Part shown: in pieces, positions 18,478 through 29,200 of the stretch
Layout of the letters: each line of letters opens with the position of its first letter
Position numbering within the stretch: the stretch's first letter is position 1
Assembly: GCF_003014575.1 (NCBI RefSeq)
Contig: NZ_PYGF01000009.1
Location: forward strand, 124,001 to 188,000
Source of the DNA: Cecembia rubra
GTDB lineage: Bacteria; Bacteroidota; Bacteroidia; Cytophagales; Cyclobacteriaceae
Direction of reading: 5' to 3'
DNA length: 64,000 nucleotides
Translations under genes and position numbers: made by a program
The notes under the pieces: generated by a model
What the model saw: the letters and a program-made list of their open reading frames with translations, nothing else
The model's database searches: none
What the model was told of the DNA's origin: nothing

Positions 18478-19073
18478 TGGCTTCATTCATTGATGATGTT
18501 TTAGGGAAATTATTCCCAAAGAAATCCAACCCATTGTCCATCAAGGAAAATTTCAAGCAGTCTGATATAGACAAAGTGGAGCTTGAGCAATGGACCCAAT
18601 CAGAGGAAGGAAAATCTTTGGTGGCTCTGATTTCCAAAAATTATTATTTTAAAAAATCAGGGATCAATGCTTCTCCGGAGGTGCACATATTAAACTCACC
18701 TTATGCCAATGGCTTTGCAGTTTCTTATGATAGCCCTCTTGATGAAAAAAGTTTTTCTAATCTTTTCTTTGCATTTGGCAGGCGAGTGTTAGATTTGGGG
18801 TATAATCAGGTTAGTTTGGACCGAAAAATTGAGGAAATCAATGATTATGTCAAGACTACCGAAAAACAATATTTCAAGCCACCTTTGAGCAGCGCAGATC
18901 TGACTACCGAAAAAATAGATCAGCTCTTTGGAAATGTCAGTATCGAAAAGGTGAGCATCAACGATACACCCAGTTTCCTTAAAATTTTGGTCACCGTTTA
19001 TTCCGATCGCCTATATCAGGATGCAAGGCCTTTTGACCAATTTATCGACTTTATATTTGAAACCAACACATAA
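18477..19073 (+). CDS. Conserved protein of unknown function
   Basis: A 198-residue soluble, acidic protein without signal peptide or membrane segment. I do not recognise a domain. The N-terminal helix (FIDDVLGKLFPKK) is followed by an alpha/beta region with IDQLFGNVSIEKVSI and a C-terminal LKILVTVYSDRLYQDA. Its ATG overlaps the recQ stop (TAATG) and the NUDIX gene follows after 1 nt, so it belongs to the recQ-sua5 operon. Confidence 0.75.
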   Translation: MASFIDDVLGKLFPKKSNPLSIKENFKQSDIDKVELEQWTQSEEGKSLVALISKNYYFKKSGINASPEVHILNSPYANGFAVSYDSPLDEKSFSNLFFAFGRRVLDLGYNQVSLDRKIEEINDYVKTTEKQYFKPPLSSADLTTEKIDQLFGNVSIEKVSINDTPSFLKILVTVYSDRLYQDARPFDQFIDFIFETNT

Positions 19074-19074
19074 C

Positions 19075-19626
19075 ATGGATAGACTTTCTTTAAGATCTAA
19101 TCTTGAAAAATACAGGACACCTTTTGAGGAGGAAGCTTCTTTTATAAATGATTTTATTGATCTGACTTTCGATGAAAAAGCTTTTGTAAGGGAAAGATTG
19201 GATGGGCATTTTACAGGATCTGCCTGGATTGTCAATAAAACCCGTACACATGCACTTTTGACCCATCATAGGAAGCTGGATAGATGGCTTCAGCTAGGGG
19301 GACATGCTGACGGTAATGAGAATCTCCTAGAAGTAGCAATGTCAGAGGCAATGGAGGAAAGTGGCTTGTCTTCTCTCAGGATAGTGGATTCTGGTATTTT
19401 TGATATTGACAGGCATGTTATTCCCCAAAAAGGTGAAGTACCTGAGCATTTTCATTATGATGTCCGTTTTTTGATAGAAGCAGAGATCAATGAACCTTTG
19501 GTGATTTCTGAAGAAAGTATGGATTTGGCCTGGATTCCATTTGATGCGATAGAAGATCTGACAGGTACCAATTCATCAATCTTAAGAATGCTTGAAAAGA
19601 CCAGTAAATCCGAAATATTACTTTAA
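19075..19626 (+). CDS. NUDIX hydrolase
   Basis: A 183-residue hydrolase with a Nudix box at about residues 75-97: G-x5-E spacing is kept and the block ends in EAMEESG. The usual Arg at the start of REUXEE is Ser, while the metal-binding glutamates remain. Family members cleave nucleoside diphosphates linked to another moiety; the substrate is unknown. The ATG at 19075 follows the previous stop by 1 nt; the longer frame starting at 19021 would lie inside that gene and is rejected. Confidence 0.85.
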   Translation: MDRLSLRSNLEKYRTPFEEEASFINDFIDLTFDEKAFVRERLDGHFTGSAWIVNKTRTHALLTHHRKLDRWLQLGGHADGNENLLEVAMSEAMEESGLSSLRIVDSGIFDIDRHVIPQKGEVPEHFHYDVRFLIEAEINEPLVISEESMDLAWIPFDAIEDLTGTNSSILRMLEKTSKSEILL

Positions 19627-19639
19627 ATGTCAAGGGTTT

Positions 19640-20080
19640 ATGCATAAATATACAATAGAGGATATAAAGTCCTCTTTTTCATTTTCAGTACCTATTCAGA
19701 TAAGGTTTTCAGATATCGATGGCTATATGCATGTCAATAATGGTGTTTACTTCAGTTATTTAGAACATGCAAGGGCTGCATATTTATATCAAGTCTGCAA
19801 TTGGGATATCATGAAGATAGGTACTGTAGTTGCGAATATCAATTTAGATTTTAAAGTGCCGATACATATATTGGATCAGCCATCTGCTTATGTCCGTTGT
19901 ATCCATATTGGAAACAGTTCTTTTGTATTGGAACAGGTATTGATGGGGGCAGTTGAAAGTGGAGAGACTAAAATTTTTGCACAGGCTTTAGTAACCATGG
20001 TTTCGGTAGATATGAATACGATGAGGCCAGTGCCCGTTCCACTGGAATATGCCTCAAAAATGAGTGAAAAGTCAGTTTGA
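19640..20080 (+). CDS. Acyl-CoA thioesterase, 4HBT hotdog fold
   Basis: A 146-residue hotdog-fold thioesterase of the YbgC/FadM type. The motif RFSDIDGYMHVNNGVYFSYLEHAR carries the catalytic Asp and the N-x-x-Y-F-x-Y-x-E-x-A-R helix. It hydrolyses short- or medium-chain acyl-CoA. The ATG at 19640 has AAGGG 5 nt upstream; the longer frame would overlap the NUDIX gene. A TATCTTTG -7-like box at 20094-20101 after the gene may start the next transcript. Confidence 0.85.
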   Translation: MHKYTIEDIKSSFSFSVPIQIRFSDIDGYMHVNNGVYFSYLEHARAAYLYQVCNWDIMKIGTVVANINLDFKVPIHILDQPSAYVRCIHIGNSSFVLEQVLMGAVESGETKIFAQALVTMVSVDMNTMRPVPVPLEYASKMSEKSV

Positions 20081-20221
20081 GGTTAATTTTCATTATCTTT
20101 GTGGGCGAAATTGAAGGCCAGTAAACATTTGGACAGTGTTTAATTCTCTTTTGGATAGATCCAAAAATGAACTATTGGGGTGATTAGGGCGTATCAATCG
20201 ATTATATTTAACCTTAAAGAC

Positions 20222-20932
20222 GTGAGAAAATACTTGATTTGGTCCATGTTCATCTTCTTGGCATGGTCATGCAGTCCCTCTGAACAGGAGTTGTTCGAGG
20301 AGGGGGTAAGGTTGTTGGAATCATCCGAATACCAAAAATCCATTGAATATTTTGATAGAGCTATTGAGAAAAACCCAGGTTTTACCTCCGCACTGAATGC
20401 AAAAGGTGTGGCGCTTTTTCAGCAAGCAAAATTTGATGAAGCCATTGTGGCATTTACCAGATCTATTGAAATTGAACCTGAAAGCTATAAACCCTATTTC
20501 AATAGGGGAAATGCCTATTTGGAGAAAAAGGCATTCAAAGAGGCTCTATTGGATTATAATATGGCTAATGGTCTTGATCCCCAGCAGATAGATATTTATT
20601 ACAATCGGGGCCTGGCTTTATTAGGATTAGAAGAGTATGAGGATGCCATTTTTGATTTTGATGTGGTGTTGCAAGCCAATCCCAACCATGCATTGGCACA
20701 ATTCAATAAAGCGAAATCCCAATTGGGAAATAATGATCCGGTAGGTGCTGTGGAGTCCCTCTTCAATACTGTTAATCTGGACAATAGAAACGGAGCGGCA
20801 TATTATCTTTTAGGTGTAACTCAAATGAGTGCATTTGGACAAAAGCAGGACGGTTGTGCCAACCTTAAAATGGCCCTGGGTTTAGGTTTTTCAGAGGCAA
20901 AGACCTGGATTGATGACTTTTGTGCGGAATAA
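20222..20932 (+). CDS. TPR-repeat lipoprotein
   Basis: A ~236-residue protein: GTG start at 20222, hydrophobic leader and lipobox ending AWSC, then five to six tetratricopeptide repeats (for example YFDRAIEKNPGFTSALNAKG, AIVAFTRSIEIEPESYKPYF, AIFDFDVVLQANPNHALAQF). The last ~40 residues end in a cysteine-containing segment after GCANLKMALGLG. TPR proteins serve as protein-protein scaffolds; membrane anchoring suggests a periplasmic role. An alternative GTG start at 20180 is possible. Its stop overlaps the sua5 start (TAATG). Confidence 0.82.
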   Translation: MRKYLIWSMFIFLAWSCSPSEQELFEEGVRLLESSEYQKSIEYFDRAIEKNPGFTSALNAKGVALFQQAKFDEAIVAFTRSIEIEPESYKPYFNRGNAYLEKKAFKEALLDYNMANGLDPQQIDIYYNRGLALLGLEEYEDAIFDFDVVLQANPNHALAQFNKAKSQLGNNDPVGAVESLFNTVNLDNRNGAAYYLLGVTQMSAFGQKQDGCANLKMALGLGFSEAKTWIDDFCAE

Positions 20933-21909
20933 TGGCTGAGATTGGCAGGGACATAGCAAAAGCAAAAGCTTATTTGGAGATAGGAAATCTTGTAGGTATT
21001 CCTACAGAAACTGTCTATGGACTGGCTGGTAATGCCCTGGATCCTGATGCTGTAGCCAAGATTTTTTCAGTTAAGAACAGGCCGAGCTTTGATCCCCTGA
21101 TTTTGCATACTTCTGATATGAGCAGGATAGCTCAATTTGTAAAAGAAATTCCTGGCCCACTTCAGCGTTTGGCCAAGCGTTTTTGGCCAGGACCTTTGAC
21201 CCTATTACTTCCCAAAAAAGATATTGTTCCTGATCTTGTAACAAGTGGCCTAGATACAGTTGCAGTAAGAATTCCTGATCATCCACTTACAAAGGAATTG
21301 CTTGGAGCATTGGATTTCCCATTGGCGGCTCCAAGTGCCAATCCATTTGGCTATATCAGTCCAACCCAAGCCTCCCATGTCAATGACCAACTAGGAACAA
21401 AAATACCCTATATTTTGGATGGTGGTAGTTGTCAGGTAGGATTGGAAAGTACCATAGTGGGTATGGAAGGGGATAAAGTCACAGTATATCGGTTGGGTGG
21501 TTTGGATATCAGTAAGATTGAAAGTGAGGTTGGGAAGGTTCAGGTAGTGGCACATTCCAGCAGTAACCCAAAATCACCTGGAATGCTGAAGAGTCACTAT
21601 TCGCCTTCAAAACCTTTTATTATCGCTGATTTGGATCTGCTTATTTCGGAATATTCCTCTAAAGGGGAATCCTTTGCTGTTCTGTCATTTCGGAGGTGTT
21701 TTCCGCAAGTTTCAGAACATTTGCAAATTCAATTAAGCAAGGCGGGAGACTTGGCTGAAGCAGCAAAAAACCTATTTGCTGCCATGAGGACTTTGGATAG
21801 CAGGGATGTTTCTTTAATTTTATCCGAATTAATGCCGGAAGTTGGACTCGGAAAAGCGATTAATGACCGGCTAAAAAGGGCAGCTGTGCCTGAAGAGGAA
21901 AAGGAGTAA
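20932..21909 (+). CDS. sua5: L-threonylcarbamoyladenylate synthase (Sua5 type)
   Basis: A 326-residue enzyme making threonylcarbamoyl-AMP for the t6A37 modification of ANN-decoding tRNAs. The YrdC domain (about 1-200) shows GIPTETVYGLAGNA, KNRPSFDPLILH, KRFWPGPLTLLLP and AAPSANPFGYISPT. The C-terminal Sua5 domain after SPGMLKSHYSP makes it the long form rather than TsaC. It starts in the stop codon of the TPR gene. Confidence 0.93.
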   Translation: MAEIGRDIAKAKAYLEIGNLVGIPTETVYGLAGNALDPDAVAKIFSVKNRPSFDPLILHTSDMSRIAQFVKEIPGPLQRLAKRFWPGPLTLLLPKKDIVPDLVTSGLDTVAVRIPDHPLTKELLGALDFPLAAPSANPFGYISPTQASHVNDQLGTKIPYILDGGSCQVGLESTIVGMEGDKVTVYRLGGLDISKIESEVGKVQVVAHSSSNPKSPGMLKSHYSPSKPFIIADLDLLISEYSSKGESFAVLSFRRCFPQVSEHLQIQLSKAGDLAEAAKNLFAAMRTLDSRDVSLILSELMPEVGLGKAINDRLKRAAVPEEEKE

Positions 21910-21980
21910 GTTTTGCTTTTCCGGCAAAAAGCTAGCGTTTTCATTTTACAGGAAAATCAAACCTTTTAAACAACAACAAT

Positions 21981-23180
21981 ATGACAAACAGAATCAAAAG
22001 TGTGGACAACCTTGATTTCAAGGGTAAAAAAGCCTTAATCAGAGTGGATTTCAATGTCCCTTTGGATGAACATCAAAATGTAACGGATGATACCAGAATC
22101 AGGGCAGCTGTACCAACTATTGAAAAAATTCTTAAGGATGGGGGTTCTGTCATTTTAATGTCCCATTTAGGAAGGCCTAAAGATGGTCCGGTAGATAAAT
22201 ATTCCTTAAGACATGTAGTAAGTAACCTACAAAAACTACTTGGAAAACCCGTGAAATTTGCCCCAGATTGTATTGGGGATGAGGCCAAGAATCTCTCTGC
22301 CGGACTTCAGCCAGGTGAGGTCCTGTTGTTGGAGAACCTTCGTTTTTACAAAGAAGAGGAAAAAGGGGATGAAGGATTTGCAGAGAAATTGTCCAAACTA
22401 GGAGACATATATGTTAATGATGCTTTTGGAACAGCCCATAGAGCACATGCCTCCACTGCAGTAATTGCGAAGTTTTTTAACACAAAGGCTACCGGATACC
22501 TTATGCTTTCTGAATTGGAAAATGCAGACAAAGTATTGGAAAAACCTGAAAGACCATACACAGCCATAATGGGTGGGGCAAAGATTTCTGATAAAATCCT
22601 AATTATTGAAAGGCTGTTGGAAAAAGTGGATAACCTTATCATCGGTGGAGGGATGTCCTATACTTTCTCAAAAGCCAAAGGAGGAACAATTGGGGATTCT
22701 CTTTGTGAAGAAGATAAATTAGATTATGTTTTGGAATTGATGAAGAAGGCAGAAGAAAAAGGAGTCAAAATAATCCTGCCTTTGGATACAGTAATTTCAA
22801 AGGCCTTTGCCAATGATGCAGAACAGGGTTTGGCGATTGCAGGACAAATCCCTGATGGTTGGATGGGACTAGATATTGGACCGGAAACCCGTAAATTATT
22901 TGCAGAAATAATCAAATCATCCAAAACCATTCTTTGGAACGGACCAATGGGAGTGTTTGAAATGAGCAGCTTTTTGCATGGAACCGTAGCAGTGGCTGAG
23001 GCCATAGCAGAAGCGACCCAAGCGGGTTCTTTCTCCCTTATTGGAGGAGGTGATTCAGCAGCAGCGGTCAATAAATTTGGATTTGGAGATAAGGTTTCTT
23101 ATGTGTCTACAGGGGGCGGAGCACTTTTAGAGCATATGGAGGGCAAAGTACTCCCTGGTGTAGCCGCTCTTATCCCATAA
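21981..23180 (+). CDS. pgk: Phosphoglycerate kinase
   Basis: A 399-residue glycolytic enzyme transferring phosphate between 1,3-bisphosphoglycerate and ADP. The whole family signature is present: [62 protein letters not shown], the nucleotide-site GPMGVFE and the closing GGGDSAAAV and STGGGALLE. Length is standard. A strong terminator follows. Confidence 0.98.
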   Translation: MTNRIKSVDNLDFKGKKALIRVDFNVPLDEHQNVTDDTRIRAAVPTIEKILKDGGSVILMSHLGRPKDGPVDKYSLRHVVSNLQKLLGKPVKFAPDCIGDEAKNLSAGLQPGEVLLLENLRFYKEEEKGDEGFAEKLSKLGDIYVNDAFGTAHRAHASTAVIAKFFNTKATGYLMLSELENADKVLEKPERPYTAIMGGAKISDKILIIERLLEKVDNLIIGGGMSYTFSKAKGGTIGDSLCEEDKLDYVLELMKKAEEKGVKIILPLDTVISKAFANDAEQGLAIAGQIPDGWMGLDIGPETRKLFAEIIKSSKTILWNGPMGVFEMSSFLHGTVAVAEAIAEATQAGSFSLIGGGDSAAAVNKFGFGDKVSYVSTGGGALLEHMEGKVLPGVAALIP

Positions 23181-23200
23181 TTATTCAAAATAACTTAAAA

Positions 23201-23229
23201 AAAAGGCCAAGTGATTGGCCTTTTTTTTT
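23201..23229. terminator. Rho-independent terminator after pgk
   Basis: aaggccaa-gtga-ttggcctt perfect stem flanked by A-run and T-run, so it could work on either strand; it lies 20 nt past the pgk stop. Confidence 0.88.
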
Positions 23230-23378
23230 CAGGTAATTGCAGGCTATCTTAATTTCTGACCTATATTTCAGTGATTTGAAAATCATTGATATATTTGGAA
23301 GCTATAATGGCTCTAAAGGCAAAAATGTTTTTAAGTGATTAATCCTGATTGATTTACTACATACAACTTTTATCATCT

Positions 23379-23711
23379 ATGAAAAATGGAATTTTATGGA
23401 TTCTTCTTTTTACCGGAATTTCCTCCGCATGTATGGAAATTGAAGAAATCAATGGTCCCTGTGAAATCAACGTCATAATGGCTGATGGTTCTACGAGATT
23501 TTATGAAATCACAGACGATATCAGGAGAAATAAGAAAACAGGCGTTTTTACCTATCGGGACGAGAATGGAAAACTTTGGTCAATATCCAAGAATGATGAA
23601 GGAAAATGGATTTCAAAGAGTACTTCAAGTGGAATCATTGAGGTCTTGAGTATATCATGCGGAGATAAAGTTTATTTTCAGAGAGAACAAGGGGATTCAG
23701 GGAATGATTGA
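23379..23711 (+). CDS. Small lipoprotein of unknown function
   Basis: A 110-residue protein with a hydrophobic leader and a lipobox-like SSAC at Cys-19. The mature part has two more cysteines (GPCEINVIMADG and LSISCGDKVYF) about 70 residues apart, which could form one disulfide, and a lysine/tryptophan-rich beta segment between them. No recognised domain. It is convergent with the GH3 gene, 13 bp away. The ATG at 23379 starts a normal signal peptide. Confidence 0.65.
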   Translation: MKNGILWILLFTGISSACMEIEEINGPCEINVIMADGSTRFYEITDDIRRNKKTGVFTYRDENGKLWSISKNDEGKWISKSTSSGIIEVLSISCGDKVYFQREQGDSGND

Positions 23712-23724
23712 GTATGGTCTTTCT

Positions 23725-26067
23725 TTAATTTCTTTTATATTGTTTGGTTCTTTGATCTTTTATCACTCCTTTCCAATTCAACCCAAAAGCAAAATCATAA
23801 ACATTTCCCATTTCATCTATGTGACATACCATATCATGGGCTATGTCCTCCGATTGCTCTTCTACGGTTTTCATATGAGCAGGCATTTGAATGGGGAGGA
23901 GGGCAGAGGGTTCTGATTTGCCTGTCAGAAGATCTAAAACTACCTGATCCTGCACACCAAAGTGAAGAAATATAGCTTCAGTCTCTTTTTCAAACTCTTG
24001 GAAAATCAATGGATTTCCGGTTTCAACGATAGTAATCACCGGTTTTCCTTTCATCAATTTTTTGGTCTCTAATAGTGTTTTTAATTCCTCGAAATTGGCA
24101 GCTGTGATGGTTTTGTTTTTATAACTTCGATTGGTTACTGTTGGCGCAATTACAGGATCCCCTGCTGCAATACTTTCAGATCTGGCATATTCAGCTTTAT
24201 ATGGACCATATTGTAAACTTATGGGGACATACCCGGTACCACCTTTTTCTCTGTCTTCGGGATCGTAACCTGTACCACTTTCAGGATTACTCATGAAGAC
24301 CAACGCAAAATCTGCCTCTGAAGGCGAAAGAACTATTTCAAAATATTTTTTGGCAATTTCTAAGTTTATAGGATCCACCCATTTTTCCTGTGATTTTATA
24401 CCCCACCAGTTGGTAGTTGAAGGGATAAATTTTTGGGGGATATAAACCTTACTTTTTTCCTGTATAGGCAATAGGTTGTTTTTATTCTTAAGCATGACCA
24501 CAGATTTCAATTGTGCCTGATATCCCTCTTCCATGAATTTGCTATTGCCCACTGTCTTTTCACTTTCTATTGGGTCCAAATATGGATTTTCAAAAAGCCC
24601 AGTATTGAATATGTTTTTCAATAAACGTATGGCTGATTGTTCAAATCTCCTTCGCATCCATTCTTCTCCATGCTCTTTGACGCCGATCTGATAAGCAGCT
24701 AAAACAGGATTTATATCATTGTTTCCCCCAAACTGATCCACTCCAGCCATTAAAGCTATGTAGTGTCTTTCTTCAATTGTTTTGTCTTCCAAACCCCAGG
24801 GCTTCCCTCTGAAAATTTCCGGATTGGGCCCTTCATTCCCAGTCACACCCCAGTCTGTACATACAACGCCTTCAAAACCATACTTATTCCTTAATAAATC
24901 AGTGATGATGTATTCATTAAATGCATTTGCAGTATTTAGGTTGTTTTTTTTATCCTGTCCATAAGAAATTGTATAATAAGGCATTACAGCAGAGGCTGAT
25001 TGGGTTTTCCCCTTCAGTTTAAATGCACCCTCAATGAATGGTATTAAATGATAATCGAAATTATTGCCTGGGTATACCGCAAATTTACCATAAGCAAAAT
25101 GAGCATCCCGTCCACCTTCTTCAGGTCCTCCGCCAGGCCAATGCTTCACCATTGCATTAACACTTTGACTGCCCCATCCAAGGTAGAATTCATGTTCCTC
25201 ATCTGAACTTTGGAATCCATCAACATAGGCCTTAGCCATATCAGATGATAAATAAGCATCCTCTCCAAATGTTCCCTTTAACCGATTCCATCTTGGTTCT
25301 GTCCCTAGATCTATTTGTGGGGAAAGGGCAGTTGTAATACCCAATGCCCGGTATTCAATGGATGCCACCTGTCCAAACCTTTCCACTAAATTTGGGTCAA
25401 ATGTGGCTGCTAATCCCAAGGACTCTGGCCACATGGAAATATTTCCGCCTGCCCCTGCATTGTACTCAGTACTTGCTATAGGACCATGTCTCGGGTCTGA
25501 GCTATTGTTGGTTGGGATCCCCAATCCCAAGCCTTCTACAAAAGCCTGAGCGCGGTTATTCCATCTGGCAGCTATGTTGGGGCTTTCTACCCTGGTAATC
25601 AAAACATGCCTAAGGTTATCTTCAGATAAGAATTTTTTTTGCTGATCAGAAAGGTCGTAAGAATTCATCCCGCTTTCTGATAATGGTTTCCCTCCATAAG
25701 TGCCTGCACCGAATCCCCCGGGAGCAGAAGGAATTGATTGATGGGAACTGTAAAGCATTAATCCAGCTATTTGTTCTACAGTCATTTTAGATGCCAAGTC
25801 CCTGGATCGTTCTTCCACAGAAAGCCTCCAGTCCTCATAAGGGTCAAGCTTATTGTTCTTATTAAGATCTTTAAATTTTAAACCAGCGCTTTCAATGATA
25901 TTGACGCCGGATACTGTTGAATAACCCAAAGTTGCTCCCTTGCTTTGATGGAGAATGACAATTCCTTCATCGATTTCTTTTTCGATAACTGAATTTTTTG
26001 AACAACCAACCAGCGTAATACTGGAAAGGAGCAGTGCGAAAGAAAATAAAGTAGCTGATCGATTCAT
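23725..26067 (-). CDS. GH3-family beta-glycosidase lipoprotein
   Basis: A 780-residue exported glycoside hydrolase of family 3 (lipobox TLVGC, Cys-22). Segment FKDLNKNNKLDPYEDW near residue 60 looks like a calcium-binding EF-hand/dockerin-type loop ahead of the TIM barrel. The barrel shows the usual KHWPGGGP and the nucleophile region GVVCTDWG (Asp at about residue 404); the alpha/beta sandwich follows with SVVMLKNKNNLLPI and a late VETGNP segment. GH3 enzymes release beta-linked glucose or xylose; the specificity is not predictable. Divergent from the ThuA fusion gene, so the two may share a sugar-related regulon. Confidence 0.9.
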   Translation of the reverse strand: MNRSATLFSFALLLSSITLVGCSKNSVIEKEIDEGIVILHQSKGATLGYSTVSGVNIIESAGLKFKDLNKNNKLDPYEDWRLSVEERSRDLASKMTVEQIAGLMLYSSHQSIPSAPGGFGAGTYGGKPLSESGMNSYDLSDQQKKFLSEDNLRHVLITRVESPNIAARWNNRAQAFVEGLGLGIPTNNSSDPRHGPIASTEYNAGAGGNISMWPESLGLAATFDPNLVERFGQVASIEYRALGITTALSPQIDLGTEPRWNRLKGTFGEDAYLSSDMAKAYVDGFQSSDEEHEFYLGWGSQSVNAMVKHWPGGGPEEGGRDAHFAYGKFAVYPGNNFDYHLIPFIEGAFKLKGKTQSASAVMPYYTISYGQDKKNNLNTANAFNEYIITDLLRNKYGFEGVVCTDWGVTGNEGPNPEIFRGKPWGLEDKTIEERHYIALMAGVDQFGGNNDINPVLAAYQIGVKEHGEEWMRRRFEQSAIRLLKNIFNTGLFENPYLDPIESEKTVGNSKFMEEGYQAQLKSVVMLKNKNNLLPIQEKSKVYIPQKFIPSTTNWWGIKSQEKWVDPINLEIAKKYFEIVLSPSEADFALVFMSNPESGTGYDPEDREKGGTGYVPISLQYGPYKAEYARSESIAAGDPVIAPTVTNRSYKNKTITAANFEELKTLLETKKLMKGKPVITIVETGNPLIFQEFEKETEAIFLHFGVQDQVVLDLLTGKSEPSALLPIQMPAHMKTVEEQSEDIAHDMVCHIDEMGNVYDFAFGLNWKGVIKDQRTKQYKRN

Positions 26068-26253
26068 GGACGAAGTGGATTGTTATACAATCTTAATGTA
26101 AATTTCACATAATGGAAAGATTTAATCCGGAAAAGATGTAGCTTTGGGATTTATTTGGGCTAAAGACCAATCTTAAAAATAAATCACCACTTGTGATATT
26201 CGCATATACATCATTACATTTAAGCCTTTATATTTCTTGAAAATCAATAACCT

Positions 26254-29200
26254 ATGATAACCTACAAGTTTGTGAAAAAAAGTTTATGGTTCGCTTTGAT
26301 GATTTTGGTTGTTTTTGCTTCCTGCAGCAAGAGAAGCGGAAAGCCAAAAGTCTTGGTGTTTAGTAAAACCGCCGGATTTTATCATGAATCGATTCCTGAT
26401 GGAATTGCAGCCATTCAAAAATTAGGGATGGAAAATGGCTTTGAAGTGGATACAACTACCAATGCCGAAATGTTTACTGAAGAAAACCTCCAACAATATT
26501 CTGCTGTCATCTGGTTGAGTACTACCGGTGATGTGCTGAATCATTATCAGGAGGCTGATTTTGAAAGGTATATCCAAGCCGGAGGAGGGTATGTCGGTAT
26601 TCATGCAGCCACCGATACAGAATATCATTGGGGTTGGTACAACAGACTTGCCGGTGGGTATTTTTCTTACCATCCGGGAATCGGAGATCCATATCCTAAT
26701 GTGCAGGATGGCAAATTGAATGTCACGGATAGAAATCATTCAAGTACCCGGTTTTTACCTGAAATCTGGAACAGAAGGGATGAATGGTATCATTTCAAGA
26801 AATTAAATACTGATGTCAACGTCCTGATGGATATTGATGAGGAAAGTTATCAACATACCCAGCCTATGGGATATCACCCAATGGCCTGGTATCATGAATA
26901 TGATGGAGGCAGAGCTTGGTATACAGCAGGCGGACATACCAAAGAGTCATATTCCGAGGAACTCTTCCTTCAGCATATCCTTGAAGGTATCAAATATGCT
27001 ATTGGAGATAATAAGAAATTGGACTATTCCAAAGCGAAAACCCAGAGGGTTCCGGAAGCAGACAGATTTGAGAAAAAACAGCTTGTTTTGGGTGAGTTTA
27101 CAGAACCTACTGAAATGACCATTCTCCCAAATTTGGATATTCTGATTGCTCAGAGAAGGGGGGAAATATTATTGTATAAAAATGGTGATTCCACGGCAAG
27201 GGAAGTTGCCAAATTGGATGTCTATTGGAAAACAAACATTCCTGGGGTTAATGCAGAGGAAGGAGTCATGGGACTTCAAAAAGATCCTAATTTTGAGAAA
27301 AACGGCTATGTATTCGTGTTCTACAGCCCTACAGGAGACAAGGAAATCAACAGGCTTTCAAGGTTTACCTTCAAAAATGATACCTGGGATATGGCATCTG
27401 AAAAAATCATTTTGGAATTGTATTCCCAGAGAAATATCTGCTGTCATACAGGAGGGTCTATTGCCTTTGACAAGGATGGCCTGCTATACCTTTCTACGGG
27501 TGATAATTCTACTCCCTTCGATCAGGCAAAGAGCAAATTTGTCAACAGGGGTTTTGCGCCTTTGGATGATAGGCCGGGTTTTGAACAATTTGATGCCAGA
27601 AGGAGTTCGGGGAATGCCAATGACCTTAGAGGCAAAATCCTTAGGATTAAAGTAAATGAAGATGGAAGTTATGATATCCCTGAAGGTAATCTTTACCCCA
27701 AAGGAAAAGAAGGTACCAGACCTGAGATTTATGTTCAAGGTAATAGGAACCCATACAGGATTTCCATTGATCAAAAAACTGGATTTCTTTATTGGGGAGA
27801 GGTAGGGCCTGATGCCAATTCCGATAGCTTAAGCACAAGGGGGCCTAGAGGATATGATGAGGTCAATCAGGCAAGGAAAGCTGGAAATTTTGGTTGGCCA
27901 TATTTTGTAGGAAATAATTATGCCTATGTTGAGTTTGACTATGCATCCGGCAAATCAGGAATTCCTTATGATGTAAATAAGCCTGTTAATAATTCCAGGA
28001 ACAATACGGGAGTCAGAGAATTACCGGCTGCAGAGCCTGCATTTATATGGTATCCATATGCAGTTTCTCCGGATTTTCCTCAATTGGGGACAGGAGGGCG
28101 AAATGCCATGGCAGGCCCTGTTTACTATGGAGATATGTTCCCTAAAGCAAGCCGCTATCCTTCTTATTATGACGGAAAATTGTTTATCTATGATTGGGTA
28201 AGAGGATGGATAAAAGTAGTAACCATGCAGGCAAATGGTGATTTTGACAAAATGGAGCCATTCATGTCAGGCACAAAATTCAATGCCATCATTGATATGG
28301 AAGTAGGCCCGGACGGAAAACTTTATCTCTTGGAATATGGAAATGGCTGGTTCAGTAAGAACCCTGATTCAGGGTTGTCCAGGATTGATTTTAATGCTGG
28401 CAATAGAAGTCCAGTAGTGAAAGGAGTCACAGTGGATAAAACTTCAGGGGCTTTGCCGTTTACGGCAACTTTCACTGTGGAAGCGGTAGATCCTGAAAAA
28501 GATCCATTGACTTACGTTTGGGACTTGGGTAATGGGGAAAGGATCACTACAAAAGAACCCAAACTTACCCATACATTCACTCAACTAGGGGATTATGATG
28601 TACAGGTAGAAGTGAGTGACCCAGGAAAGTTAAAAGCAAAAAGTGCCATAGTTTCAGTTTATGCAGGAAACATAGCACCGGAGGTCACCATTAAAATCAA
28701 GGGAAATCAGAGTTTCTACTTCCCCGGACAGCAAGTTAGCTATGAAGTGACAGTAAATGATCCAGATGATCCGAATGCCGCAGGAGACCTAAGCACTTTG
28801 TTTGTTTATGCGGATTATATTTCAGGCCTTGACCAAGCAGAAGCTTCCAAGGGGCATTTGATCATGACTGAAGCTATGATAGGAAAAAGTTTGGTCAGTT
28901 CTCTTACCTGTAAAACCTGCCACAAAGAAGATGAAGCCTCAATAGGTCCTTCATATGTAGATGTAGCAAGGAAATACAGACGGAACCCAGATGCGGTTTC
29001 TTATCTTGTAAACAAAATCCAGAAAGGAGGAGGAGGTGTTTGGGGTGAAACAGCCATGCCGGCTAATCCTGACTTGAAAAATGATGATGCCTCTAAAGTA
29101 GTGGCTTATATCCTTTCGCTTGGAAGAAGGACTGAAGAGAAACCTTCTCTTCCTGCTTCAGGTGCTGTCGATCCGGTTTTAGGTAAGACCCTAAGTCCAA

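Noticed and set aside
23704-23916. Open frame overlapping the end of the small lipoprotein and the GH3 gene
   Set aside because: It lies opposite the well-supported GH3 C-terminus and has no domain.
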